From the NCBI GenBank assembly GCA_013115135.1, contig JABANP010000210.1, positions 1 through 64,000 of the forward strand: a stretch of DNA of 64,000 nt, written 5' to 3'. Position 1 is the stretch's first letter. Each line of letters starts with the position of its first letter. Of the stretch, positions 44,415 to 55,892 are shown piece after piece. The notes beneath the pieces were generated by a model that saw nothing but the letters and a program-made list of their open reading frames with translations, ran no database searches and was not told where the DNA came from. Source of the stretch: Perkinsus olseni (lineage: Eukaryota > Perkinsozoa > Perkinsida > Perkinsidae). The position numbers were made by a program, and so were the translations under genes.

Positions 44415-45063
44415 GTGATTGCGGACGGGCCGCCAGAAAGAGGGCATCAGCTCCCACCTCGGAAGGATGCTTACCAAGCCGCTGGTGGATATCGTGAAGT
44501 ACTCCCTGTCCCGCTGATCAGGAGTGGTAACGACCAGGTCGTAAGGGTCGAAATGGTGGAGGTCTGTGGACAGCCGACGGCGATTCAGGTACCTGAAGGC
44601 GAAGCGAAGCTAATCCTATTTCTCACCGGCTTTATTCGAGACTTTCGAGACTCACGAGGCCTTCGAGCTCAGCAGCAAACTCACATGAACTTAACACTGG
44701 TACTGCTGCCCATGGAAGCGAAGAATCCGATGGCTTCCTCGACCGTTGTTATCGTAGTGGTCGTAGGGGTAGGTACAGCCTCAACCTTCTCCCCGACTGA
44801 GACGAGGAGTCCGAGGCTATACAGGCTCTCATCACCTACCACGACTCGGTCTCGAGCTCATCATCGGGTGCTGCCCTCCGGCAAGGATGCGATCGAGGTC
44901 CTCCGTCCTACCGCCCTCACCACTGTTACTGGCATATCTACAGTAATAGAGATTATACAGGGGAAGGGAAGACCGTCGCTTTGAACCGGGCCGGGAATCT
45001 TCATGGACACCCAGAAGCTCTACGACCAGGACGACGACACGAAGACTACTTCAATAACGTATA
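44415..45063 (+). CDS. Hypothetical protein, probably spliced
   Basis: The first part (44415 to about 44740) reads VVRVEMVEVCGQPTAIQVPE and LILFLTGFIRDF. From about 44800 a different frame is better (ALITYHDSVSSSSSGAALRQ, then CYWHIYSNRDYTGEGKTVAL) and ends in TAA at 45063. A GT-rich stretch at 44753-44780 offers several donors, so an intron there is likely. Unspliced, the first frame continues to TGA at 44984 with a hydrophobic VVIVVVVGVG run. No family recognised. Confidence 0.35.
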
Positions 45064-45417
45064 AACAGTTCACGATGTAGCATAGCGAGATGCGGTGAAG
45101 GGATACTCGCTGCTACTCGGAGGAGCATCAGCCTCACTGTGGAAGATCATTGAACGATTTGTCCGAATCAAAAACCTGTCTCAGGAAGGTTATAGGCGAT
45201 GAGATTCCAAACACCAGCCACGACAGAGGTCAGCCACGGCGGACGAGGGATGAATCCTAGCGTACAGGGTCTTGATGTAATTGATGTGCTTCGGCAAATG
45301 AGGCTTCCTCCGCTCACTACTCACCAGTGATGTAGAACCACGGAATTCGCTGTTACGAGCCGAACGAATCTAAGGTTGGACATGGTTCAACACGAAACCG
45401 TAAGATACGCCCTGCTC
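45064..45417. other. No supported gene
   Basis: Short frames only. Confidence 0.35.
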
Positions 45418-45819
45418 TCACATTCTCATCTGGATGGGCCACGTGGGACACCCTCGACAGACGTGTGGGTATCTGACGTCAGGTAGGGGTGATAACAAGT
45501 ACACGACACCATACCACTCCGTCACCAACTCCCCCACCTGTGCCCTCTCATCCACGGCAGCACTAGGCCGGCCCGGAGTCTTCATCGGGCTGCCGACAAC
45601 AGTCTTTCCCGAAGCTCCCTTGCTTCTCCGGACCTGAGCGTTACAACAAACCAATAAAATACCACACCTCCACCAAATCGTGTACACAACAGCAGCAAGG
45701 AGAAGAGCACGATGAATGATAACAGTGCTGTCGATATTGACCCTCGCTGCTGATCCCCATATCGCTGGAGAAGACGCCAAACCCCACGCTGACAACACTC
45801 GAGCAATCCCTACTGTCAT
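45418..45819 (-). CDS. Small putative membrane protein
   Basis: 133-codon frame with TGA stop. One or two hydrophobic segments (STVIIHRALLLAAVVYTIWW, then ILLVCC) are followed by a basic stretch (RRSKGASGKTV) and a Trp/Tyr-containing tail with four cysteines. No family recognised. A competing 67-codon plus frame lacks structure. Confidence 0.35.
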   Translation of the reverse strand: MTVGIARVLSAWGLASSPAIWGSAARVNIDSTVIIHRALLLAAVVYTIWWRCGILLVCCNAQVRRSKGASGKTVVGSPMKTPGRPSAAVDERAQVGELVTEWYGVVYLLSPLPDVRYPHVCRGCPTWPIQMRM

Positions 45820-46245
45820 ACTTTCTACTGGCTACTTAGGCCTACTAAGACCGCGCTGCACTAGGGCCTATCATTGATAGTAGGGGTAGAACCATCGCGC
45901 GCTGACCCGTATCAGTCGGCATCAACCGATTCCTGCGGCCGTCTTACCGAACATCATCACACTTTTCTTCTGTTCTCTCGGTGACACTATTTTTACATGC
46001 CTTTCTCGTGGCAGCGACGTTCCTGACTTCAAACCGTCATCACCGCCAACGACCAGCAGGATCCCTCACCAGCCCCAGCGATCGATGATCTCACACGACC
46101 CTCCTGAGCTGCAGCTGCCGGAGTACCGTAATTTGCATTCATTTCTGAACAATAATTTCTGACCATCTCCCCGCTGCTCCAGACGAGTCACAACGCTCCT
46201 CAGCCACGAGGACTTCGACGGCTCTAGATACCGGTCTCGAACCTA

Positions 46246-46795
46246 TTGGCAACCTATTATGCGTTCTGGCATACTGATCTCTTGGCACAGTGGCAAATTG
46301 TGTCATCGTGTCTCCACTACTCTCTACTCACCCCGTACGAGAGATCTGTGCCCCCCTACAGACAGCAACCGTCTCTCCCAATCTCAGACCGAGGCGAGCC
46401 AGCGCTGATAGTTCCACAGCGGGAGCTCTCTGGAGACTCTAGCGCTGTTATAGAAGCAAACGCAATCCTCATAAAAATGATGGACACCGGTCGAGCATGG
46501 GATCATGAAGCTGCCGCGCTAGCTCGCTCTCCTCACGACGGACCTCCTGGGGTTGTTCAGAAGGCCCGTCTTGGAGTACCAACTCAACCCAGGACTTCGA
46601 ATCTGAACGGTGCCGTCTGTCGAGATGAGGGACGCAGAAAGACTTTACTTTCTGGTAAAGACCGATTTCGTGGAGCTTGGGGAAGCTGCTGGCCGGCTGC
46701 CCGCAACAGCCAAAATACCTGACCATCGACCGAAGAGAAAAAACTCCGCTCCGCTGAAGAGATTCAACTATCATCATCAGAGTGCGCTCACGTAG
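46246..46795 (+). CDS. Weakly supported hypothetical protein
   Basis: Frame 46246-46722 includes SAVIEANAILIKMMDTGRAW. A second frame from about 46610 (AERLYFLVKTDFVELGEAAG) looks better towards the end, which would need a splice or frameshift. A minus-strand frame overlaps (46469-46777). Strand uncertain. Confidence 0.25.
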
Positions 46796-47834
46796 GCTGC
46801 AGTCGAGGTGTCAAGCCGTCCACCGTCTGCCGAATCGACGACCAGTCAAGTCCTGCGGGGACTGAGTGGTGGCGGGAGAGGCCCAGCTGGTGGAGATGGA
46901 CCCTGAGGATGATGCTGATACACCTCCCGCTCGAAGACCGAATTCCGCAACTTCATCGATTATCATAGGCAAAAAACCGACTGGAGGATCGATGCTGGAA
47001 CTGGTTTAATACGTAAAATGCGATTACAGTATCGATTCTGAGTTGGTCAGTATTGGCTTCCTGAACACCCCCACCGTCACCGCGCCACGAAACTCACCGT
47101 TCGACCAGATCTCGCCTGCTTTGAACGTGCGACGGATGGGCGGTCATATCCGCGTAAGACGTCCGAAGATGTCGACTGCGATAGCGATGGTGCCTGAAGT
47201 CCGAAGAGAATCCTGAGCTCACGCGTGTAAGATACAAAACAGGTCAACTCAACGTGATTCCTACCAATCAGAATCAACGACGGGGGGATCAAGATGGAGC
47301 TCCCTCCGCATGAGGCACTCAAACTCTCAACTGCGATAAGAAGATCACCAAGGTCCTCCTCCCCCCAGCCGAACGAGCGGCTACCCCAAACCGACCCAGC
47401 TCGACCACGGCCCTCCGTCGTCGCCCTCAGCAGGCTACGCCACCCTAGACGTTCCTTCTTCCATGCACGCTACAATCAAAGGAAAAGTAAAATGCCGGTG
47501 GTTGAGCGTGTTCCGCGATGCCGCCCCTGACCCTGTTCAACAGGTTTGTAAAATATGTCGAGTTTTCTCGGGCGACCACGCCTTTCAAATTCCTCAGAAA
47601 GTTCCTCTGGAAGGTTCTTGTGGCGTGTACTTATCCTTTCGTGATTCTCAGAACGGCGAGATCCCCCGCAGGTGCTCAATCACGCGGTTCGGCGTCCCAA
47701 CATCACTCTGATAATGACCGCCCCAAATTAACAGCTCATCCTCCACCACCGCCCTCCAGAAAGTCAGTGCGCACTAGTCGTAGTAAACAACAGAGCAGCA
47801 GTGATGGTAATGATACACAGCATCAACGGAAAAA
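46796..47834. other. Spacer with short frames
   Basis: Minus-strand frame 47476-47679 and overlapping plus frames at 47463-47928 carry no motif. It also holds the partial dispersed repeat listed at 47031. Confidence 0.3.
47031..47075. repeat. Partial copy of the TTCTGAGTTTCAGAA-type dispersed repeat
   Basis: CGATTCTGAGTTGGTCAG followed by TTCCTGAACACCCCC matches the right part of the element at 54694-54897, including the GAACACCCCC tail. Confidence 0.5.
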
Positions 47835-50800
47835 TCACGAAGGCAAGGGCAACGATGATGATGTTATACACGAGGGAGTCCCTTCCTCGCCCCTATACGG
47901 TTTCTCTGCTACCAGACTTCTCGGATGACTCTCAGCGGTTTTCAACGACACTCGACTCTCATACAACCCCGGCTCAGCCTTGCCGTTCCCCAAGGGCATC
48001 TCAAATTCCCCATTCATCATCATATTGGGTTCCGACGCAACTGGGCGTAGAGGCAGGTCAACTCCTCCCCTCCCCTTTCGACGATGAGCCACAGGATTCG
48101 TCAAAAACGAGCCTTCAAAATCATACAAATCGGATGCAACCTTCGGTCGTCTGAAGCTGGTCGTCGGTCCCTCATCGCCGTCTACTGAGTTCTCAGCAGC
48201 TTCCGCGCGCCACTCGGCATCCCTCTTAGCCTGGGAATCCTCATAGACCGCCAGTCGCGTCTCCTGCACGCCGGGAACCACCAACTCCTCATGCTCAACT
48301 CCGCCACTCGACCGTCCAGTATCTCGTGTAACGGCACCTGAGTTCAGCAAGCTTCGACCTTGGATACTCTCGCCGACAGCCCTACACTCATCAATTGACA
48401 TCAGCTTAGCGGAGGCCGATCGCGTCGGTTTGGACGGATTATGGCGAGGAGCCGCTCGACGATACTGCCCAATATCCGACCTCTTCACCACACCTGCGAC
48501 ACAATAATCTGTCCCCATACCACTCCTCCGCGAACCTTACCCAAACCGTAGAATGCCACCTTCATAAGCCTGTTATGGTCCACAAACTTCGCCGTCATTT
48601 TCTTATGGTCCTGCATGATCTCCTCAAAACCCATCGAGTCAATCTCGTTCTCGAGAATCTTGAAAATCGCAACCCCTACTCGGAAGAGGACCTTCCAGCC
48701 TTCCGTCTGGCAAAACGTCCGTCACAGATACCGATAAAACGGTGAGCGAAAAATTCCGAAAAAGCCGTTCTTCTCACCATTATCGGGTCCCATATCCGCA
48801 AGACCGTGTCGAACGAAAAAACAGTCAGAATAAGCTGTTTGGAACCATTCAACGCCTGAGGAGAAAACCTTTGCGCTGCGCAAATCTTCGAGTATCTTAC
48901 AAATCCAGGACATATCCTGTATCCCACACTCCTCCAAATGGCGATGAGCATTCGAAGCCTTTCGACCCGACAAGCAGTCGAATGCGTACCTGATGGGAAC
49001 CCTCCAAGATCCTTCATTATACCGGTATAATGCACAGGTTTCGCCGTTTCTCCGCGAACGGAACGACCCAGACAGAAGCCAATATAGATTCTGAATCTCC
49101 GTATCCTGTTGCATACCCCTATACGAAAACCTACCCGCCGGAGTTTTTCCCACTATTTCCTACAGATTTGACACCCGTGTACCACCACCCCCGATAACGA
49201 CCATACACGAAGCTGTCGTTATTTTGAACATAGATTCCCAAAGATACGCTCGGCAGGGACGCGCTCCGCACCGCAAAGTTTTTTCAAGGCTAATACGAAC
49301 AACTCCCTGCACAATGGAAGCATCACCAAAAGCCTATAAACTTCGACGAGACCGGTCGATCTTCCAAATTTCGCAACACAGATCGACTGTACCAAAACTT
49401 ACATATCCGTGAGGAGAGCAACCATTCCCGGCTGGTAGTAGCCGCTGTTGTGGAGACCTCGATCCGAAGTGATGAATTGGGAGAGAAACCAGAACGATAC
49501 TGAAAAGGAGTGAAGTCCCTCAAGCGTGGAGGAAATGCAAGATTGCAAGATTTTCCACATATTTTCGTGATTTTTGCTTATTTTTCGGCCAGTGCATCCG
49601 AACGACTCTCCATCCCACACCGTACTGTCCATCATACCAAATTTCTAAGATTGACCAACCCGCATGGGGCGTATCTTTCACCCCTATCATAGCCCCTCTC
49701 AACCTTTATTACATTCCTCCTTCTCCCCATTGGGATCTTCCTCCGTCACCGCGCCATCAAATACGACCATCATCATCGTCGCCGCTATGAAGTTCATCCC
49801 TTGACAATATCCTACGTCCGGATGAAACGCAGCGAACGCCCACAGAATCTACAATAAAAACACATTACTTCAAAATCGATCGCGTGATCGATTTACTCCC
49901 GATTACATTCCGCAATCTCTCCACAACAATATCTTCCTGGAATGCCGGGTGATGCGGGAAGGTACGTCGTAAGTCGACCTCAATAACCTTGCCAATCTTG
50001 GCCGGAAGATCTTTCCTTAGAAGTGTCTCATAGAAATCACCTTCATGTCGAGATCGAACGGCTTCCACCTATGGAAGCACACCAACACAATACAGACAGC
50101 GCATGAGTCCATCCAATAGAAGTCTACTATCAACAGCTGGATCCTTTATCGGACTACAACCCACCACCACCACTGGGGTACACCGAGGTTGGGAGGGGGA
50201 CGAACCCGACCGGCAAACAAATGAATTTCCGAACAGATGAACGGCCACAATCCTCCGCGCGTTTCCAACACTACGCAAAGATTACAGTCCGCAACAACTC
50301 GTTATACAAATTACGATGAATGTTTCCCACTAACTATCCACAAAACAGTCCCAGTACATGAACCCGTCCAGCCTGTAGTCCCTCCGAGGCTTCAACTAAG
50401 CAGTCAATAGAAACCACACTGCAGGCCGGTCAGGCAGGTCGTTGCATATATCAATGACTCGGGACTGGCCACTGAAGGGTATCCCAAAATTCTCGTAAAT
50501 TTCGGGAACCAACTTTCTCGCAAGTTGTTCGGCATTTAATCATGATATCTTAAAGGCAGTTCGAAAGATGCTTGAAGAAATCGGTCGGTCAAGTTTCTTC
50601 CCTTATTCGCCGTGAGCTCTCCACAGCGGCTCGCGACGCAAAATTTTTCCCAGCCTTCCTATAGATTGAATTGAGTAGTTATGGAACACCCCTCCCTTCG
50701 GCGCTGCGAAAACGCGTCTCCTTCCCTTATCACCTCTAGTCTGTACTCCCACACCTCTACCCGATGCCGGTCGGGGAAGCCCTTCCGACCAAACTCCTTC

Positions 50801-50960
50801 AACTCCTCTGGAGGAATATCCTCAACTCTTCCATACCTGCACGCATGCGCAAGTGACATATCTTAAATTCTGTATACCGCCAGCTCCCGACCTCTTCAAC
50901 GCCTTTTCAAACCGCGCCTCTCTTCGAGCTCTCTTGGCCGCAAAGAAATTCCTGAAAACG
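47835..50960 (-). CDS. TBC-domain RabGAP-like protein, multi-exon
   Basis: Predicted GTPase-activating protein for Rab GTPases in membrane traffic. TBC motifs in order: EFGRKGFPDRHRVEVWEYRL (about 50790-50735), VIEVDLRRTFPHHPAFQED (about 49995-49935), ILWAFAAFHPDVGYCQGMNF (49848-49789), RHLEECGIQDMS (about 48925), SFDTVLRIWDPIM (about 48810-48770), and EGWKVLFRVGVAIFKILENE (about 48700-48640). The YCQGMN and RIWD motifs are diagnostic. The arginine finger (IxxDxxR) is present as IEVDLRR; the Gln finger is in YCQGM. A 58-nt intron at 49849-49906 joins in phase. After MKVAFYGLG a 40-50-nt intron leads into a long disordered C-terminus (48518-47835, TGA stop). A run of six A (48816-48821, + strand) shifts the frame between AYSDCF and SFDTVL. 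The N-terminal end is uncertain, with a basic helix (FFAAKRARREARFEKALK) near 50930. Confidence 0.82.
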
Positions 50961-51428
50961 ACCAACAGCTTAGCAGATTCGCGAGTACCTCCGCCACGAT
51001 CAGACAGAAAAGACTGAAGAGTTTCAGCCTGAAACCAATCTCCTCTGCTCCAAGAGATTCTGGACTATGGCAAAGGGAAACTAAGGCCACTGAAGCCGGC
51101 CGATAGCAAACTTTGCCCTATTCAAAATTTGGTTCAGAATTTCTCTCTCGTTTTTACTCCGCTATCCACGGGCCAAAACCGTTCGTATAGCGGACAGTCG
51201 CGGGTCGAGCATTGAGCCCGCGTAGCCGGCAACGAAGCCCGACCTTGGGCCATCGAGTGCCGTACATCATTTGAAATAGATGTACAATAGGGAATACACC
51301 CATCAACGCATAAGACACAGATTTCGATGATCTCTTCACATTCACCGGAACAAAACCGTGCAACCTAGCATGGCAAACCTCCACCCAGTGGCATCACTGT
51401 CCACCCTCCCACCCCACCCTCCCCCATA
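50961..51428. other. No clear gene
   Basis: Minus frames here (51154-51384) are open but motif-less. Probably the region between the TPR gene end and the TBC gene 5' end. Confidence 0.3.
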
Positions 51429-52310
51429 CTACCTCTCATAATCGTTCAATCTGGCAGCCATCTGATCGTCGTACTGGAAGCCCCAACGATCCTTATTATC
51501 AAGCTCAGCCGCACGGACTATATCCGATACCTCGACAACCGGTTCGTATCCGCTGGCGTTCACACTGACTGGAATGCATGGTGCTAGACATGAGAACATC
51601 GACAAGTTGAATTAGTGTGACAAAAACAAACTGAAAAACCGAGGAGATTTCTTCCCTTGAAAGAACTACTACTGCTGTCATCTTCGAGAACACGACTTAC
51701 GTAAATTACAGAAAAAACAACTCTGAAAATGACACATAGAATTACATACTTTGCTGCTTCGGTCCGGAGTGCTCCACCGGCCGCCCTCTGTCGCCTTCGA
51801 AAACGTCGAAACTTTGGATGGCTTGCAAATCTTGCATTTCCCTAACGCATAACCACCCATCGAGCGCCACAATCCACGACGTCCCCTCCCGACGCCGTTC
51901 CATACCACTAAAGCATCTTCGAGCCATCCCAGGCAAAGACAAACCGGGCTCCCTCCAGTCCGTGAAGAGATCCTTTCCCAACTACCTCTCAATCTCATCC
52001 GCCTCCTCAGTCTTTGCAAGTTTCCTCAGCACCTCACTATACATACCCAACGCCTTGATCGTCTCCGGATGGTTCCTTCCCAAGGCCTCAGTCTGTATCT
52101 CCACACATGTCCTGATACCAAAAAATATCCCGCCTCATCCTCACCCGATCGCTTCCACACAAACCGTTGCCTTCCTCTAAGCACTTCAGAGACAACAGCG
52201 TGATCGATATTGTCGCATACAGTGCACGAATGCACACAGTTATATCCGTCTTTGTGGCCTCTTGTTGCGTCCACAGCGCGAGAACGGCAAGCGAACAGCA
52301 CAACACTAGG
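51429..52310 (-). CDS. TPR (kinesin-light-chain type) protein with an in-frame TAG
   Basis: A TPR motif CVEIQTEALGRNHPETIKAL followed by SEVLRKLAKTEEADEIER is encoded at about 52110-51985. It is preceded by a helical exon (TDITVCIRALYATIS, about 52270-52150) and a 33-nt GTGAGG...TATCAG intron. A TAG at 51982-51984 follows, but the same frame continues open for about 77 codons (LGKDLFTDWREPGLSLPGMA) to a GTATGT donor at 51749. That exon joins in phase across a 181-nt intron to exon 51568-51429 (EPVVEVSDIVRAAELDNKDR), which ends LNDYER-TAG. So coding appears to continue beyond the first TAG. TPRs act as protein-interaction scaffolds. It could be two genes, a readthrough gene, or one with a 3n intron ending at that TAG. 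Confidence 0.6.
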
Positions 52311-52688
52311 CCTTCGTAACGAAAAAAGCGGAGCTTTCGAATGGTATGTGTCTCGCGAGTTCAATCGACATAGTCGTGGAGAAATAATTTGAACGAACGA
52401 ACGCACAAAAAAGCGCAGAAGTGACAGTATATGCTCCGCAACTCGCTTCGCTCGCTCCACAATTGATAAAGGCCATTGACCTCTTAGGAGCTCCCATCCG
52501 ACTAGTATGGACACGCAGGAACCTTCCATCTACACTGCTCAGGCATGGCGGCGTAAACCACGCAAGTGACCCGAGGCAGCCGCTCACACTCCGAGAAATT
52601 CTTGGAGCGTAAAAAAACTGGTACAAATTCAACTAAAACTTCCTCACCGTACGATCCATCCTCAAACACTTCCTCATCCCCCCCCCTA

Positions 52689-54085
52689 CTACCTCAGACT
52701 CCTCTCAGCTTCTTCCATCTTGTCCGCCATCACTTGAGTCCGGCCCAGTTGAAGATACGCAACAGCAGTATTGGGATGGACGTGACCGAGCACCCGCTCT
52801 AGCTCATAGAACAATTCCCCCAAATCATCCGACCCCACCATACTACCAGCATGATCGACACATTCCTTAAAAAGATTCTCTCCCTCCTCAAAGTTTTCTC
52901 CCCGCCTTGTGCCGCTACCGTGGAAGCCAACACCTGACCCGAAGAGAGGACTTACCTTTCTGAGCTCAGCAGAGTGCGACTTCGAAAATCCGACACTCAC
53001 GCAGAAATCAGGTTAATGAACTCCCCCGACGCACGGTGAGCTCCCCAGCACGACGTAAAGTATTTTAACACTCTACAAGCTGCCCGGCTGCGCATAACAG
53101 AATTCAGGTACATAGTGATGCTGAGGTTCAAGAAAAAAATTCCGAAGCGAATTTTTCTGCCCTTAGCGGAATTTTTGTTTTTCCCATCGACACCACCAAG
53201 CCTCACATTCAAAGTTATCCCAAAAACGGAGGAGTCCTCGCCGAACAATTCTTTTCGGATATCCGCGCATCTCCTCAATTTCACCTCGGCCGCCGCTAAT
53301 TTACCTTCCTTCTCGAGTACCTGACCACGACCGAATCGAATGCCCACCACCGATGGTTAGAAGTTTGGAAAAAAATCCTAACATTAAATTTCAACTTAGT
53401 TAATTTTTCAACTTGAAATAAAGCGCAAACGGAAAACCACCTATTTATCAGCGTCCCCGAGAACTTAGATGAGTCGAAAAAGATGCACAAAAATTACCAC
53501 TATTCCACCAGTAATCAGAACTCATCGCTCGGCGATCGTGCTGAAGAATCGATTGAGAGGCTTCTGAATGATTATTCAGCACGGTTGATTCAGCATCGTT
53601 TCAATGAACAACCTACGGGTGGGCAAGGCCTTCAATCCGCTCCCGGCCCCTCTCCTCAGACCACTGAAATTATAAGTAGAAATACGTAGGCATCTCAGAA
53701 CGGGCACGGGTTTTCTATAGAGTTTTGAAGCGCTGCGACGATAGCAGGAGGTACACCCTCATCCAACTTCATCATCCACGTTCGAAAGAGGCCTACTCGA
53801 ATCCACTTTACAGACCCTCACAAGTAGTCGCGAATGAATGACAAGCGAAGGGAATATAGATAGATTGAATTAACAGACAGAAGCCGTCTGAAAATTGTTG
53901 GTCGACGGATGGTATTGTTCTAAGCAGCCCTCCCAGTACCATTACAATTCCCAGCATCATCAGGCACTGTGCTGTCTCCGCATGCTTTGGTCCGTAGCTC
54001 TCCTCCGCCACTGCTAATGCCTCACTCAGTGTACTCTCGGCCTCTGCGAGTTGGTTGTTATTGATACATCTCAGCGCCTACAGAG
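52689..54085 (-). CDS. Kinesin-light-chain-like TPR protein, multi-exon
   Basis: At least three TPRs. The first (about 54085-53930) reads ALRCINNNQLAEAESTLSEA and ESYGPKHAETAQCLMMLG. The second (about 53330-53195) reads QVLEKEGKLAAAEVKLRRCA and ELFGEDSSVFG. The third (about 52905-52690) reads NLFKECVDHAGSMVGSDDLG and ERVLGHVHPNTAVAYLQLGR, ending MEEAERSLR followed by two TAG codons. The ALG-x-x-HP-x-TA pattern is typical of kinesin light chain/nephrocystin-type TPRs. Introns of 100-500 nt, some AT-rich, separate the exons. Likely a cytoplasmic interaction scaffold. It lies head-to-tail with the TPR gene at 51429-52310, suggesting tandem duplication. The start codon was not located. Confidence 0.7.
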
Positions 54086-54693
54086 CAGGCCTCAGTGTCA
54101 CGGTAATCATAAAACGACGCAGCTGACTCCCCTCCCGTCAGAGAGAAATAAGGAGGGGATTTGTCGACTCTAGAACCGCATTTTCCGTGTAAGAATCATC
54201 TCCCAAGTTAGAATTCATCCGTGAAACGAGTGGTACGTAGGAGGCGATTTCGACATTGATCTTAACGCGTGAAATAGGGAATCGATTCTGAGTTTCAGAA
54301 TTGGTTTATTCAACACCCCCTGAGTACCATCTAATGAAAAAAAAATTTACCGTGCCCCTGATTCTGCTGTGAACGGCCGTCGGAAATAACACTAGTATAC
54401 TGAGTAACAACCATTTCGCATGGCATGCCAATTTACAATGAAAATGGTGCTGGTCTAGGGGAAGAGCCAATCGTACTGCCACCAAGATGTCTAACCCCTT
54501 ACCCGTGTATAAAGCTCCTCGTTGTCTCCGCGCATAAATAACTACTTCAACAACAAGGAGGAGGAAGGCCGTGAAAAACACAAAGTCATGAAAATGCATT
54601 TTGCACGAAATCCTTTTTTCCGAAGAAAATTGCGTTGTTGTCGTCGTCTATTGCTACTACGTCGGTCGAATCCCGTACCCCCTTTCAATTAAG
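54086..54693. other. Spacer with a partial dispersed repeat
   Basis: About 54282-54325 car­ries GATTCTGAGTTTCAGAATTGG with a CAACACCCCC tail, matching the element at 54694-54897. A 97-codon minus frame at 54306-54599 is hydrophobic but without motif. Confidence 0.35.
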
Positions 54694-54897
54694 CAATTCT
54701 GAAACTCACCGCGTGTTCAGTAGATCTCGCCTGAGATAACGCTTCCAGGTTCGTATTTTAGACGTTGAATACCATCCTGGGAGCGCTCCTGAAATTCGGG
54801 AGAGGCAGTCTATCGAACACCCCCTCAGGTTCGATTCTGGAGTGGATTTTTGCACGCAAAATATGTGGTTCCAGAATCGATTTGAGTTTCAGAATTG
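54694..54897. mobile_element. Short MITE-like element with 15-bp perfect terminal inverted repeats
   Basis: CAATTCTGAAACTCA (54694-54708) and TGAGTTTCAGAATTG (54883-54897) are exact reverse complements bounding 204 bp without coding capacity. The interior contains TTCGATTCTGGA and TTCCAGAATCGA as a second inverted pair. Related fragments occur near 47031, 54282 and 59293, several with the AACACCCCC or AACGCCCCC tail. Confidence 0.65.
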
Positions 54898-55391
54898 GTT
54901 CATTGAACGCCCCCGTACCATTCGGTAGGAGCTGTGAGGTCGTCGAGTAGCTCCGGAAGAAGGCTCGGGCTTCGAGGAGATTGGTAGATGAATTTTTCGC
55001 CTCACCTTGTTTACCTGTCAGCCGCTCGACTAGGGGATGTAAGTGATTGAGTTTCTTTGAAGGGAATCTTATCATCACTCGCGGCTAAGACAGGTTAACC
55101 TCAAGATACATGCCGGTTTATTGTAGGAGGACTATTATAAAAGGGAATATCTTCCATTTACAACGTATAATTGATACCAACTTTTTCGCATCTCGTGGCC
55201 TTTCGAGCCGGCAGTATCATCAGGGTGGTGTAAACGGGTACTGCATTTTCACTCCCTCCAGTTTGTGAGCAAGAACCGAATACATGAAAGCTCTCCTTTC
55301 GGCGACTTCCACCTCCACCAGCGTTCTTCTAGCTAAGGTCCGCTAGAGATCCTCAACCCGTAGTCGTCAGCCCAAGTGATGCTTCGGGCTG
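54898..55391. other. Intergenic
   Basis: A minus frame overlaps the repeat, with nothing recognised. A pyrimidine-rich tract precedes the next start codon. Confidence 0.35.
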
Positions 55392-55433
55392 ATGAGAGTT
55401 CTAGTGTGTCAGTTTTCTTCCCGTTTTTACATG

Positions 55434-55892
55434 CCTCCCCGTTCTCGGAAGAGCACCCCAAAGGCAGTCCCCTCACAACCGTCGGCCAAAACGACTTCGA
55501 GAAGGCGGGCAAATAGCGTCCCTAGAAGCTCCCGAAAACGCGACGCGGAACCGGTCGAAGAGTCTAAGAAGGAAGTCCCCACCACTTCAACAAAGCTCGA
55601 AGACAGCTCGGCCGACACGCAGCTAGGGTGGCTAGGGAGAATCATGTTGCTCTTGGCTTTGGTCGGCTTTTGGGCCTTCCAGAGGGAGAATATGATACCG
55701 ATGCGGTACCGCTTGCCGAGGACGGCCAGAGGCGTCAAGGAGACCACTACCACACCATGCCGAAGTGAATACGATACTCACGTGAGTGGACGGTCGGAAG
55801 AGGAGACTTCTGAGGCGTACTGGGAGTTTTTTTCAGTAGTAGTAATGGTAGTAGTAGCGCTGGTCGGTAACGAAAATTCTGTCCATGCTTGA
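55434..55892 (+). CDS. Small single-pass membrane protein
   Basis: The ATG at 55434 follows a pyrimidine-rich tract (TTTTCTTCCCGTTTTTAC) and opens a basic Ser/Pro/Arg-rich N-terminus (MPPRSRKSTPKAVPSQPSAK). A helix LGRIMLLLALVGFWAF then gives a likely type II signal anchor, followed by a polar tail. An upstream in-frame start at 55392 is possible. A GTGAGTGG donor near 55783 suggests the tail could be spliced; unspliced, the frame ends in TGA at 55892 after a Val-rich stretch encoded by GTA repeats. No family recognised. Confidence 0.45.
   Translation, partial: PPRSRKSTPKAVPSQPSAKTTSRRRANSVPRSSRKRDAEPVEESKKEVPTTSTKLEDSSADTQLGWLGRIMLLLALVGFWAFQRENMIPMRYRLPRTARGVKETTTTPCRSEYDTHVSGRSEEETSEAYWEFFSVVVMVVVALVGNENSVHA

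Noticed and set aside
47518..47928. Plus-strand 136-codon frame
   Set aside because: Its second half overlaps the well-supported C-terminal exon of the RabGAP gene on the minus strand, and its composition is basic and Ser/His-rich as expected for an antisense shadow.
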